64,000 nt of DNA. Origin: Maridesulfovibrio sp. GTDB taxonomy: Bacteria > Desulfobacterota > Desulfovibrionia > Desulfovibrionales > Desulfovibrionaceae. Both the position numbers and the translations under genes were made by a program. The stretch is taken from the NCBI RefSeq assembly GCF_963678865.1, contig NZ_OY787459.1, positions 1,144,501 through 1,208,500 of the forward strand. Reading direction: 5' to 3'. A model generated the notes under the pieces. The model searched no databases. It saw only the letters and a program-made list of their open reading frames with translations, and was not told the origin of the DNA. Shown here one piece after another: positions 26,797 through 34,405 of this stretch (position 1 is its first letter; each line of letters opens with the position of its first letter).

Positions 26797-27069
26797 TTAT
26801 TTATTGACTGTGGCCTTCTTGGCCTTGGGTTTCTTTTTTGCCTTGAGTTTGCCGACCTGAGTTTTAAGGCTGTGAACCTCCTTTTTTAGGGCTTCGTTCT
26901 CAGCTTTCAGGGCTTCACATTCACAAGGTGCAGAGACTTCAATTTTAACCGCCTCTGCTGCGGCTTCTCGCTGCTCAGCAAGCTCTTTCCGGGCTTCGTC
27001 AAGCTGGTGTTTATAAACTCCCCGCTCATACTCTGCTTTCGAAAGTTTACTTTTCAATGTCGCAATCAT
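26797..27069 (-). CDS. Small coiled-coil protein of the head module
   Basis: 90 residues, an almost continuous helix with heptads (LKSKLSKAEYERGVYKHQLDEA, CEALKAENEALKKEVHSLK) and a Lys/Ala tail (KAKKKPKAKKA). ATG overlaps the TGA of the preceding gene. Might assist scaffold or bind DNA through its tail; role unknown. Confidence 0.65.
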   Translation of the reverse strand: MIATLKSKLSKAEYERGVYKHQLDEARKELAEQREAAAEAVKIEVSAPCECEALKAENEALKKEVHSLKTQVGKLKAKKKPKAKKATVNK

Positions 27070-27377
27070 CCTGCAACCCTCCCGGCTGTTTTAATGGGTT
27101 CTCCTGCAAGCCTTTTCCGGGCTTCGTCTCCTCGGTGAATGTCGAAAGAAATAGTTTCCTTCAAATCATTCAAATTATCCCGCTGGGCCTGCCGATAGCT
27201 GAACAGGTCCCGCTGATCCGCCGAGAGGGACAGGAGGTCTGTCTGAAGGGCCTTGTCCATGCGTTGGAGCAGGTCCTGAAAGTACGGGTTGTCCATTAGG
27301 TCTTGGGCCTGCTCCCCGGTTTCCGTTTGCTGGCGCAATTCCTCGTCCGTGGACGGCTGCAAGCTGCTGTCGTGCAT
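27066..27377 (-). CDS. Small head-module protein overlapping the portal 3' end
   Basis: 103 residues, acidic helical protein ending QRDNLNDLKETISFDIHRG. GGCAGGAG lies 9 bases before ATG 27377, a strong ribosome site, so translation is well supported although 203 bases overlap the portal reading frame. The portal frame there encodes a low-complexity Pro/Gly/Ala tail, so this frame is probably the conserved one. Function unknown. Confidence 0.65.
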   Translation of the reverse strand: MHDSSLQPSTDEELRQQTETGEQAQDLMDNPYFQDLLQRMDKALQTDLLSLSADQRDLFSYRQAQRDNLNDLKETISFDIHRGDEARKRLAGEPIKTAGRVAG

Positions 27378-29253
27378 GCTGTAATTCTCCTGCCATTTGC
27401 TGGCATTGCTGTTTCAATTTGGTCAGTTCGTTGAATTCATCAAGTGAGCACTGAAACCCATCAACCGGAGTATCAAGCAAGCGTCCGATAGCCTCCTCAA
27501 TGGCAAGAAGGTGTTCAGGCTTGGCAAGTCCTTGAGGTAAAAGGACCTGCACCACTTTCTGGAAATGGCGCTCCAGAATTGCGGCCTGATTCTGCCTGTC
27601 TTGCGGCCCTACCCCGATATTGACTTTTACATCGTAGTCGTCGTTGATATTGAAATCTTCTGTCTGAATCTGATCCTCTGGCTTAGCTCCGGGCTGAACC
27701 AAATTCTCAGGAGGAAAGAGTTTGTTGATTTCAACGCAGTCCCGGAAAACTTCTTCCATCGTATCGGCTAGAACATCTGCATTAAATTTCTGCCTCTGCT
27801 GGCCTGCTCCCTGAAGGGCCATAACTCCCGTGGCAGTCTTGCCATATGAGTTGTCGTCGATGCCTTGGTTAAGGCTGGAAACCCCGGTCTTACGTTCTGA
27901 ACCAAGACGGACAGTCTCTTTTGCTTCCAGCAGAATCCCGCCGGGCTGCTTCGGCCTGACTTCCTTGAACTTGTCGTAAGCCTGTGAAAGAATCACGTCA
28001 CCGATTTGCCGCCCTGCCCACTGCTTCGCGAATTCAGGGTCGCTGGTAATGATGTTGCCATAGGCGCTGTCTGCTGCGGCATCCACAAGGATACGTTGCA
28101 GGTTGGTAAGCTCCATCTGATCGTCACGAAGAACCAACGGCAAAGGCTTTGCTTCAAAGCGGTGCGCTACTTCGTAAAGTCTCCCAATCCTGAACGGAGG
28201 CCGTTTATAGGGGTTCTCCTCAAGCTGAAGCACCACATCCCCACAAATGGTAGCAATTACAGGTTCCAGCAGCCCGTCTTTATCAATGTCCATGCGTAAG
28301 TAGCATTCCCACACATAGACTTCAGAGTTGGGACTAATCGGCTTATCTACATCGGCTGTACTGATAGAAAGGTCCCCGGCATCGTCAAGGCTCAAATCGT
28401 CCACTTCGTACAAAGCATGAACTTCTTCATAAACCTCGTTAGGTTCCTGATCTTCCTGTAAGTGTTTCTCAACCTTCTTATGGCTCCCCTTTACGTATTG
28501 CCCGGTCAACTCCCCGCGCTTAATATCGTGCAGGGTTTTCTTCTTCCGGTGAGCGACAAAAGGGTTAATGTCCAAGTTTTTGTGACCCGGCACATAGTAA
28601 AATTCATTGCCCGGAACACACTCAATACAAGGTCCTGCGTATTTGATCTTCCGGCGAACAGCCTTGACCCCTTCATAGTGAATCTCGATATTACTCTGGA
28701 GAGCACCTTCAACCGCCCACTGAAGTGGGGACACCGGAACCTCTGTTTCAACTTCCTTGTACTTGGAAATCTGAATACCCGGATCACTTACAAGTTGTTC
28801 CATTTCCTCAAGGCTCAATTTGTCGTAACGCAGGGTTTCAAGGTCAAAATCCGTCTTATGGAACACCTTGAAAACACCGTAGTGATAAAGCAGGGTGTCA
28901 TGAAGAAAAGACCGGATTTCGCGCTTGCCTTTGTTCTTCCGGAATATCTGAAAGCGCACAGCCTTCTTGATTCGTTTAGCTCTTTCGGCATCGTCCATTT
29001 TGATTTCAGCAAAATCGGGGTGCGCAAAAATGGAGGCCAGCCCCGGCTTCATCCATTCCACAGCATCCCAGACAACAGAGGCTACAGCCTGCGACCAGCC
29101 GTCCTGCTCATTGCCCAGCTTTTCCATGTGGTAAAGGTCGCTGCACTTTTTGCGCTGATCCGAAAGCTGTTCCTGCCAACGTTCGGCGGATGCCTGCAAG
29201 GGGCCTATCAAGCGGATCACTTCTTCATCTTTTATCTTTATATCTTTACCCAT
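27175..29253 (-). CDS. Portal protein
   Basis: 692 residues, forming the dodecameric ring at the packaging vertex. Typical features are an N-terminal SAERWQEQLSDQRKKCSDLYHMEKLGNE-like region (pieces at about residues 20-48), a central IECVPGNEFYYVPGHK and the helical ALQGAGQQRQKFNADVLADTM near 475-495. The last ~55 residues are Pro/Gly-rich and overlap another gene. ATG 29253 overlaps the TerL stop as TAATG; an upstream GTG is possible but lacks a ribosome site. Gene order TerL-portal-scaffold-capsid supports the call. Confidence 0.85.
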   Translation of the reverse strand: MGKDIKIKDEEVIRLIGPLQASAERWQEQLSDQRKKCSDLYHMEKLGNEQDGWSQAVASVVWDAVEWMKPGLASIFAHPDFAEIKMDDAERAKRIKKAVRFQIFRKNKGKREIRSFLHDTLLYHYGVFKVFHKTDFDLETLRYDKLSLEEMEQLVSDPGIQISKYKEVETEVPVSPLQWAVEGALQSNIEIHYEGVKAVRRKIKYAGPCIECVPGNEFYYVPGHKNLDINPFVAHRKKKTLHDIKRGELTGQYVKGSHKKVEKHLQEDQEPNEVYEEVHALYEVDDLSLDDAGDLSISTADVDKPISPNSEVYVWECYLRMDIDKDGLLEPVIATICGDVVLQLEENPYKRPPFRIGRLYEVAHRFEAKPLPLVLRDDQMELTNLQRILVDAAADSAYGNIITSDPEFAKQWAGRQIGDVILSQAYDKFKEVRPKQPGGILLEAKETVRLGSERKTGVSSLNQGIDDNSYGKTATGVMALQGAGQQRQKFNADVLADTMEEVFRDCVEINKLFPPENLVQPGAKPEDQIQTEDFNINDDYDVKVNIGVGPQDRQNQAAILERHFQKVVQVLLPQGLAKPEHLLAIEEAIGRLLDTPVDGFQCSLDEFNELTKLKQQCQQMAGELQHARQQLAAVHGRGIAPANGNRGAGPRPNGQPVLSGPAPTHGQGPSDRPPVPLGGSAGPVQLSAGPAG

Positions 29254-30641
29254 TAGGCGCACACTCTCGGATTTTTCTGTATCTGTTCAAAGGACTGCTT
29301 CATTGCAGCCGCACCGCCGTAAAGAGACAAGCCGAGAGCGTCAGCTAAGTTAGGAGATTTGCCCCCGTTCTCAACTTTTTTCATTTCCCGCTTGCCCATG
29401 ACTTTAATTTTGCTGGACGGGGTGAAGTCGTATTTTACGTTTGAAAGTTCAGCTCTAAGCTTGTCTGCCAGTAAAAGCCCTGAAGGGATGCAGTTTTGTT
29501 TCTCTTCAAACCATTCCCGGACCTTCCACCATATTTCATCTCTTAAGCGTGCAAACCTGTCGTCTGCTGAAGCCTTTTCAGCAACGTTGACGCTCTGGAC
29601 GGACAGCGAGGGGTACAATCTGCGCAGAGCTTGAAAAGCACCCTGCCCCCAGCCGATACCGTCAACCATGACCGTAAAGCATTTGTGCTCCATCATGTGA
29701 CGGTAGGCCCAGCCTGCAATCTCGTCATAGTCGTCAAGCCTGACCTCTTCCATTGCCACAATCTTTCCGCCTTTGCGGATCACAAGGGCGGTGGGGTCAC
29801 CGGAGAGAGACAAGCCAACATCAAGCCCAGCAACTGCCGGGGCATTCTTGAAAGCTATGGGCCTGTCTATGGCCTGATCAATGAGTGTTAAGGGTATGAG
29901 AATGTCGTCAGAACTGGCCTGAAAATCGACAAAGTATTCTTGCTTGATAAGTGACGGAGAACGCCCTGAGGCTAGCTCTTCGTCTATCTGTTCAGGAGTC
30001 AAAACGCCTGTAATGTTAAGGCCGTTGTTGGCTCCCTGAGGGTTAAATTCTGGGTGGTGGCAAGCAGCTAAACGCTCACAATACCAGTTAGGGTTCTTCA
30101 TGGCTGACTGAAACAAATCCCAGCCATGGTTCATGCCTCGCGGTGTATAGTTGAACGCCGCCCAACCGTCATTCTCTCGCAGGATCGGGGAAACGTAGTC
30201 CCATGCCTGCGGGTCCTGTAAGGAGTACTCTGAAAAGATACAGCCTACAGGGTTGGTACCTACCACGGCGTCAATGTCGTCTGTCCCGATGATCTGAATC
30301 AGGGAGCCGTTGACTAGCTTGATATACATATCGGTGCTGTTCGGCTTCCCATCAATCAAGGCTTTCGGAATGTAGGAAAGAAACGGCCTTCCGTTGCCGT
30401 CAATCCCGTTCCAAATGACCTTTTTGCCCTGCTTGTAGTAGGGGAAGAAGTAATAATATGAGCCAACGCGCTTGAAGGCTTCGCAAATCAACAGGTTCCA
30501 TTCGGTCAGGTCCTTACCCGCACGTCTGTGCCACACCGAAACCGCACGTTTCCCGCCGTTTGCAATGTAATTCCATTTAGGAATCTGGTAAGCACGAGGA
30601 ATGAAACCATACGGTATGGTTATCTCTCGTGATTTTGCCAA
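29253..30641 (-). CDS. Terminase large subunit (TerL)
   Basis: 462 residues, the ATP-driven packaging motor and nuclease. Walker A-like VWHRRAGKD, Walker B-like GCIFSEYS, coupling motif FNYTPRG, and RNase H-like nuclease motifs AGLDVGLS (first acidic residue) and VMVDGIGWG. TTG start at 30641 is supported by AGGA 9 bases upstream in a palindrome of the SD-in-loop type. Separated from TerS by tRNA genes and small ORFs. Confidence 0.92.
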   Translation of the reverse strand: MAKSREITIPYGFIPRAYQIPKWNYIANGGKRAVSVWHRRAGKDLTEWNLLICEAFKRVGSYYYFFPYYKQGKKVIWNGIDGNGRPFLSYIPKALIDGKPNSTDMYIKLVNGSLIQIIGTDDIDAVVGTNPVGCIFSEYSLQDPQAWDYVSPILRENDGWAAFNYTPRGMNHGWDLFQSAMKNPNWYCERLAACHHPEFNPQGANNGLNITGVLTPEQIDEELASGRSPSLIKQEYFVDFQASSDDILIPLTLIDQAIDRPIAFKNAPAVAGLDVGLSLSGDPTALVIRKGGKIVAMEEVRLDDYDEIAGWAYRHMMEHKCFTVMVDGIGWGQGAFQALRRLYPSLSVQSVNVAEKASADDRFARLRDEIWWKVREWFEEKQNCIPSGLLLADKLRAELSNVKYDFTPSSKIKVMGKREMKKVENGGKSPNLADALGLSLYGGAAAMKQSFEQIQKNPRVCA

Positions 30642-30644
30642 GGC

Positions 30645-30659
30645 TGCACATCCTATGCA
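30645..30659 (-). promoter_or_regulatory. SD-in-loop palindrome before TerL
   Basis: TGCATAGGATGTGCA on the mRNA strand: TGCA arms flank the AGGA ribosome site 9 bases before the TTG start. A single copy of the design seen before capsid, ejection and fibre genes. Confidence 0.45.
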
Positions 30660-30701
30660 TTGGGGACATACTGTCCCGCCTGTGGTTATGGTTTAGAAAT
30701 T

Positions 30702-30776
30702 TGGCAAGAGAGGTAGGATTCGAACCCACGATCAACGGTTTTGGAGGCCGTTGCCTTACCGCTTGGCTACTCTCTC
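30702..30776 (-). tRNA. tRNA-Trp(CCA)
   Basis: 75 bases with encoded CCA. Acceptor GAGAGAG pairs with CTCTCTT, D arm GCC/GGC, anticodon loop CTCCAAA (anticodon CCA), T arm GTGGG-TTCGAAT-CCTAC. The lowest anticodon stem pair is a C-A mismatch. First of seven phage tRNAs. Confidence 0.88.
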
Positions 30777-30780
30777 GCAT

Positions 30781-30856
30781 TGGTCCCCGCACAAGGACTC
30801 GAATCTTGAACTCTCCGGTTATGAGCCGGACATTCTGCCAATTGAACTATACGGGG
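30781..30856 (-). tRNA. tRNA-Met(CAT), elongator type
   Basis: 76 bases with CCA. Acceptor CCCCGTA pairs with TGCGGGG, anticodon stem TCCGG/CCGGA, loop CTCATAA. A C1-G72 pair argues against an initiator; an isoleucine-accepting CAT tRNA cannot be excluded. Confidence 0.88.
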
Positions 30857-30864
30857 TGAAAATT

Positions 30865-30940
30865 TGGCTCCGGTTGCAGGGCTTGAACCTGCGCTACAGC
30901 GGTTAACAGCCGCTTGCTCTGCCAACTGAGCTAAACCGGA
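30865..30940 (-). tRNA. tRNA-Asn(GTT)
   Basis: 76 bases with CCA. Acceptor TCCGGTT/AACCGGA, anticodon stem AGCGG/CCGCT, loop CTGTTAA, T arm GCAGG-TTCAAGC-CCTGC. Confidence 0.92.
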
Positions 30941-30943
30941 ACA

Positions 30944-31018
30944 TGGTACGGACAGACAGATTCGAACTGTCAGTTTCTGGCTCCCAAAACCAGAGCCTTA
31001 CTGTTAGGCCATGCCCGT
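30944..31018 (-). tRNA. tRNA-Pro(TGG)
   Basis: 75 bases with CCA. Acceptor ACGGGCA/TGTCCGT, anticodon stem CTGGT/GCCAG, loop TTTGGGA giving anticodon TGG, T arm GACAG/CTGTC. Confidence 0.88.
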
Positions 31019-31025
31019 AGAAATT

Positions 31026-31113
31026 TGGCGGAAAGTAAAGGAATCGAACCCTCACGGTTTCACCCGTGGCACGGTTTTCAAGACCGCTTGTGCGCCGTTG
31101 CACGCGACCTTCC
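31026..31113 (-). tRNA. tRNA-Ser(TGA)
   Basis: 88 bases with long variable arm (GCCACGGGTGAAACCGTGA region) and CCA. Acceptor GGAAGGT/ACTTTCC, anticodon loop CTTGAAA giving TGA. Confidence 0.9.
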
Positions 31114-31114
31114 G

Positions 31115-31203
31115 TGGCGGAGACAGGAGGAATCGAACCCCCGCTAGATCATGCCTAGGCTACGGGTTAGCAACCCGCCGCATTACCACTCTGCCATGCC
31201 TCC
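31115..31203 (-). tRNA. tRNA-Ser(GCT)
   Basis: 89 bases with long variable arm and CCA. Acceptor GGAGGCA/TGTCTCC, anticodon stem GCGGG/CCCGT, loop TTGCTAA giving GCT. Confidence 0.9.
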
Positions 31204-31206
31204 ATA

Positions 31207-31281
31207 TGGAGCCGGAAACAGGACTTGAACCCGCAACAAACCGCTTACAAGGCTGCAGCTCTACCATTGAGCGATTCCGGC
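31207..31281 (-). tRNA. tRNA-Thr(TGT)
   Basis: 75 bases with CCA. Acceptor GCCGGAA/TTCCGGC, anticodon loop CTTGTAA giving TGT, T arm GCGGG-TTCAAGT-CCTGT. One mismatch in the anticodon stem. Confidence 0.87.
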
Positions 31282-31638
31282 TTAAACTGGATGATCTTTA
31301 AAAACTAAACATTGTGCCTGCTCGTGCGGCAGCGCACCTCCTGAAAGGCAGAAAGTCTTAGGCTTGGGAATCCTCAACACGTCCAGCACAGAAAGTAGGC
31401 GACTTGCCATTTCTTTTGCCATAAAAAGGCTGTGAGCCTCCAAAACAACAGGTTTGCCGGGGTGCTTAGAAATATCAAAAGCTGCCTTCAGAATAATTCT
31501 GTTTGTCCGCCCTGTCCCTCGTGATTCAAGGTCCCAATGAGCATAGCCCTCTTTGATTAGCTGCTCTTTCTGTTCGTTAAGATGGGCAAAATATTCTTCC
31601 TCGGTAATCCCGGCCTTAAGCTCTTTCTTTTCAATCAT
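31282..31638 (-). CDS. Small protein with P-loop-like GTGRT motif
   Basis: 118 residues. The N-terminal half is charged and helical; SRGTGRTNRIILKAA (about 41-55) resembles a Walker A of DNA-dependent ATPases, followed by KPVVLEAHS. No downstream Walker B is present, so a full ATPase is unlikely. Its ATG overlaps the upstream TGA. Not recognised beyond the motif. Confidence 0.65.
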   Translation of the reverse strand: MIEKKELKAGITEEEYFAHLNEQKEQLIKEGYAHWDLESRGTGRTNRIILKAAFDISKHPGKPVVLEAHSLFMAKEMASRLLSVLDVLRIPKPKTFCLSGGALPHEQAQCLVFKDHPV

Positions 31639-31910
31639 TTGGTTAGCTGTCCGTTGTTTGCTTTCGCCAATTCGTAGGCAATGAAAGGCTCAACACATCT
31701 GTCGGTGAGTATCCCACATTCACCCGTCACGGCCTCCCGTGCCTGTCTCACTCTTTGCGTAACAGCGGTTAAGCAGCCCGGGCAAACATCTACCAGAATC
31801 TCAACAGAGTGGTTCTTGTGTCCGTCAAAATAGCCACCTTTTATGGGGCGTGGGGTTTCCATTTCTTCCCCGCAAAGATCACAGGTAATTACTGTTTTTT
31901 GCTCTCGCAT
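31635..31910 (-). CDS. Small zinc-finger-like protein
   Basis: 91 residues with CDLC near residue 10 and CPGC near 44, a four-cysteine zinc site spaced by about 30 residues that include a His-rich loop (GHKNH). Member of a tightly overlapping run of small genes between TerS and the tRNAs. Function unknown. Confidence 0.7.
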   Translation of the reverse strand: MREQKTVITCDLCGEEMETPRPIKGGYFDGHKNHSVEILVDVCPGCLTAVTQRVRQAREAVTGECGILTDRCVEPFIAYELAKANNGQLTK

Positions 31911-32104
31911 TCTCGTTCCTTTATGTCTGTAAAAAAGTCTTCAGGGCCATGCTCAAGCTCCGCACGCCTCACAAAAGAGCGATTCAACCTTGTACGCTCA
32001 AGCCTTCGAAATTCTTTCCGGTCTTTCCCCGGCTTCGGTCCGCAGCAATGGCACTTCATGCCGCCCGGCCCAAGCTCTTTACAAGCTTCGTTTTTATGCA
32101 ACAA
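31889..32104 (-). CDS. Small basic Cys/Arg-rich protein
   Basis: 71 residues from a TTG start with GGGG 7 bases upstream (an ATG 15 codons further in is the alternative). Contains KCHCCGPKPGKDRKEFRRLER, a cysteine pair followed by an Arg-rich helix. Overlaps both neighbours by 11-22 bases. Likely nucleic acid or protein binding; not recognised. Confidence 0.6.
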   Translation of the reverse strand: MLHKNEACKELGPGGMKCHCCGPKPGKDRKEFRRLERTRLNRSFVRRAELEHGPEDFFTDIKERECESKKQ

Positions 32105-32258
32105 AAACAGCCCCTTTTCGGTGAATTTTAGGACGAGTTAAACACACATGCCTGCCGCCTCTCTCTATGGCCTTCATCAACTCAACCTGATACGGGAAAG
32201 GCTTAAAAACATGGCCTTTTGTGGCCTCCAAAAATTTTTCAAGTTCCTGCTGCTTCAT
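32094..32258 (-). CDS. Very small Q-motif-like protein
   Basis: 54 residues: KPFPYQVELMKAIERGGRH resembles the N-terminal Q-motif region of superfamily 2 helicases, followed by TRPKIHRKG where a P-loop would stand. It ends there, so it cannot be a complete helicase. Overlaps the gene before by 4 bases (ATG/TGA type) and the next by 11 bases. Good codon-level coherence; function unknown. Confidence 0.6.
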   Translation of the reverse strand: MKQQELEKFLEATKGHVFKPFPYQVELMKAIERGGRHVCLTRPKIHRKGAVFVA

Positions 32259-32608
32259 ATGGGGCCCTTTTTCACGAGGCTAAAGCGCTGAAGAATGCGG
32301 CTAGCGTTTCTATCAACAATGCCCCAGAACTCTTCGTCTGAAAGCCCTGAAAGCCGAGCAACATACCCCGCTAGAACCTTGCTTTCATCACGGAATACAA
32401 GCCTCACCCCGTAGTAAGTATCAGCCCCAGCCGAACAATCAGGGGGCGGAGGGTTTCTGGACTCAGTCACGGAGACAAGCACACAAGGCTTTAAGTATTG
32501 AATAGGCGCACCGTCTTGAACAACGTCTTCAGGGACGCGCACAACTTTCATGTTCTTAATCCCGCCTATGTGAACTACGTGCAAAGCGACTCCTTTTTGT
32601 TCTGTCAA
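32255..32608 (-). CDS. Hypothetical early/middle protein
   Basis: 117 residues, mixed alpha/beta, with LHVVHIGGIKNMKVVRVPEDV and YYGVRLVFRDESK. AAGGAG-type ribosome site upstream. No family recognised; belongs to the small-gene cluster. Confidence 0.6.
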   Translation of the reverse strand: MTEQKGVALHVVHIGGIKNMKVVRVPEDVVQDGAPIQYLKPCVLVSVTESRNPPPPDCSAGADTYYGVRLVFRDESKVLAGYVARLSGLSDEEFWGIVDRNASRILQRFSLVKKGPI

Positions 32609-32777
32609 AAACTTTGGAAAGGCTGCTTGGTTTGCTGGGTCCCTTTTGTGAGTGTAGAGTTAGTGCGTTGTAGGTGTAGATAAACTCGGACGGCATGGGA
32701 CCCTTTGGCGGTGGTCTCATGGATGCCCACCCCCGGCCCAGCGCACCCCGTCGTTCACCGTAGGATTCGTTAAACAC
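32556..32777 (-). CDS. Doubtful small ORF in a leader region
   Basis: 73 codons from GTG 32777. Basic, Ser/Pro-rich, low predicted order; GGAG immediately touches the start, which is too close for normal initiation. It overlaps the next gene by 53 bases. It may instead be leader sequence: 32609-32886 otherwise holds no gene. Confidence 0.3.
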   Translation of the reverse strand: MFNESYGERRGALGRGWASMRPPPKGPMPSEFIYTYNALTLHSQKGPSKPSSLSKVFDRTKRSRFARSSHRRD

Positions 32778-32886
32778 TCCTAACTATCTGAATTCACAAG
32801 CCGACTATCCGTCCACCCTGCCCGATTTGCCCCTTATGTTGACCCCATCATCCATACGCAAGGGGTGAGCAGAGAGGTGAGCAACG

Positions 32887-33399
32887 CTATCTTTCTTCCT
32901 CGTAAACACCCTGAACCTTTATCGTTTCAATGCATTGCCCACTAGATACAGTATCCACTGGCTGCGCTTGGGCGGCTATCTGTGGTGTCATTTGCGGCAC
33001 ACCTTCAGGCGTTCCAAATGCGGCGATATTGACCGTCACGCCTGTGTTGTTGCTCTCAATCTCCTGCTTATCAATCCACCCGCAGTTGTTCTTAAGGTGA
33101 AAGATTTTGCCTACGGGGTTACCTGCTCCCACAATCAAGTCTCGTTCGATAATTTCTTCAATCCGGGACTTTGCTTTTTTTATTGTGTCTACGAAATCAG
33201 CTTGAACCTGTTCAGTCTCCCCCCTCTCCCCGTTCTCATAATTCAACAGAGCTTGTCGGGTGCTAAACCCAAGAGCAAGAGCCAATCCTGTCACTGTAGG
33301 GGGTTCTTTCGCCGCTTTGCACCTATCAAAATACTCGTCAATAACGGGTTGCATCTGTTCGGCTGTCTCGTATGCGGGTATTCTTCCTCTCCTGCCCAT
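32887..33399 (-). CDS. Terminase small subunit (TerS), GP3-package-like
   Basis: 170 residues. GRIPAYETAEQMQPVIDEYFD, then PPTVTGLALALGFSTRQAL (helix-turn-helix) and IKKAKSRIEEIIERDL, with GKIFHLKNNCGW near 105. This is the P22 gp3-like small terminase that recognises the packaging site and recruits TerL. It overlaps the upstream HTH gene by 62 bases. Confidence 0.85.
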   Translation of the reverse strand: MGRRGRIPAYETAEQMQPVIDEYFDRCKAAKEPPTVTGLALALGFSTRQALLNYENGERGETEQVQADFVDTIKKAKSRIEEIIERDLIVGAGNPVGKIFHLKNNCGWIDKQEIESNNTGVTVNIAAFGTPEGVPQMTPQIAAQAQPVDTVSSGQCIETIKVQGVYEEER

Positions 33400-33877
33400 G
33401 TTTTGCCCTTTTAGTCCTGTCGTAGCTGATAGTTTTGAGATTCAAGTCCCAGTTTTCGTGGTCAAGGTCCCGGCGTTCTGGTTTGTCCTTAAAATGGCTG
33501 TCCTTAGGTCGGTAGCTAAGTACGTCCCAAACGGCTTTGATTAGATCGCCAGACCAGTTTGCAAATTTACTGAGGTCTCTTCTTATTGGTTCAAGTGCAA
33601 ATTCTGCACTTACTGGTGCAGGGTACAATGTGTAGGAGTTTCTCTTGTTCCTGATTGGCGTGAAATGGATGAAGTTTGCATCCTTGAGTTCTGCCAACAG
33701 GTTAATCGTGCTTCTCCGTGACATTCCGGCCCGTTCAGCAATTGATTCCACTGAGGGGTTGCACTGGCCTGTCCGGTCGTTCCTGAATGAGACAAGAGCA
33801 TGCAAAAGTGCTTTGTGCGGAGCCTTTAACCTTGTATCCAGATTAATAGCGTTGATCAGTTTTATGTTGGTGTTCAC
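33338..33877 (-). CDS. Winged-helix DNA-binding protein
   Basis: 179 residues. Residues 15-75 form a winged helix (APHKALLHALVSF, CNPSVESIAERAGMSRRSTI, NLLAELKDANFI) like those of replication initiators and phage regulators. The C-terminus is charged and disordered (PERRDLDHENWDLN). Immediately before TerS, so it may regulate late genes or mark a packaging/replication site; undecided. Confidence 0.7.
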   Translation of the reverse strand: MNTNIKLINAINLDTRLKAPHKALLHALVSFRNDRTGQCNPSVESIAERAGMSRRSTINLLAELKDANFIHFTPIRNKRNSYTLYPAPVSAEFALEPIRRDLSKFANWSGDLIKAVWDVLSYRPKDSHFKDKPERRDLDHENWDLNLKTISYDRTKRAKHGQERKNTRIRDSRTDATRY

Positions 33878-33941
33878 AACGCTAACCGTTTATTTCGTGG
33901 GGCAGCAGGAGATAGGCACCCGCCACCCCACACAGGAGGGA

Positions 33942-34154
33942 TTATTTGAAAGTGTCGTAAATGATCCGTACAGCCAGCCCCGCCACCACTGTTGCTGTCC
34001 TCCAGACTGCCCGTTCCAAGGTGCGGAACTTCTCTGCATGAGTATGGCAACGTCTGGCCCCATTAATCTCTGCAATGTCTTCCTGAATAGACTTGACCCG
34101 TTCATCAATACGAATCAGCATATCCCTCAGGTCGTCTCTTTCTTCATTACTCAC
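33942..34154 (-). CDS. Small membrane protein of lysis cluster (XhlA-like)
   Basis: 70 residues: an N-terminal coiled helix (DDLRDMLIRIDERVKSIQEDIAEI) and one C-terminal hydrophobic helix (TATVVAGLAVRIIYD). This arrangement resembles hemolysin XhlA-type proteins that work with holin and endolysin. Assigned by architecture and context. Confidence 0.6.
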   Translation of the reverse strand: MSNEERDDLRDMLIRIDERVKSIQEDIAEINGARRCHTHAEKFRTLERAVWRTATVVAGLAVRIIYDTFK

Positions 34155-34162
34155 AAAGCCCC

Positions 34163-34405
34163 CTACGGTGTCAGGTCTTCCAGCTTTTCAATGGCTGCGG
34201 CCTTTTTCTGGAGGGCAGACAAGCCTTCAACTTCGTACCCGGAATTGGTGAGGATCAGGCCACCTGTAACAATCATGCTGATAATGGGAGCAAGGGGGGC
34301 GGCGGGAGTTCCTGCTGCAATTATTCCGGTAATGGCCCCGGCTGCATCACCAAAGGCTTTTGCTGTCTTCTTGTCGATTTCAAAATCTTTAAGCAGTGCG
34401 TCCAT
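34163..34405 (-). CDS. Holin candidate
   Basis: 80 residues with a hydrophobic central region (AFGDAAGAITGIIAAGTPAAPLAPIISMIVTGGLIL, about 17-52, perhaps two helices) and charged ends. Small size and placement between a lipoprotein and an XhlA-like gene support a holin role; not proven. Confidence 0.55.
   Translation of the reverse strand: MDALLKDFEIDKKTAKAFGDAAGAITGIIAAGTPAAPLAPIISMIVTGGLILTNSGYEVEGLSALQKKAAAIEKLEDLTP

Noticed and set aside
25839..26807. 322-codon plus-strand frame opposite the scaffold gene
   Set aside because: The Leu/Cys/Phe-rich product mirrors the Glu/Gln codons of the scaffold; no independent support.
30577..31301. Several open frames across the tRNA cluster
   Set aside because: They run through seven well-formed tRNA genes on either strand and have no ribosome sites or recognisable domains.
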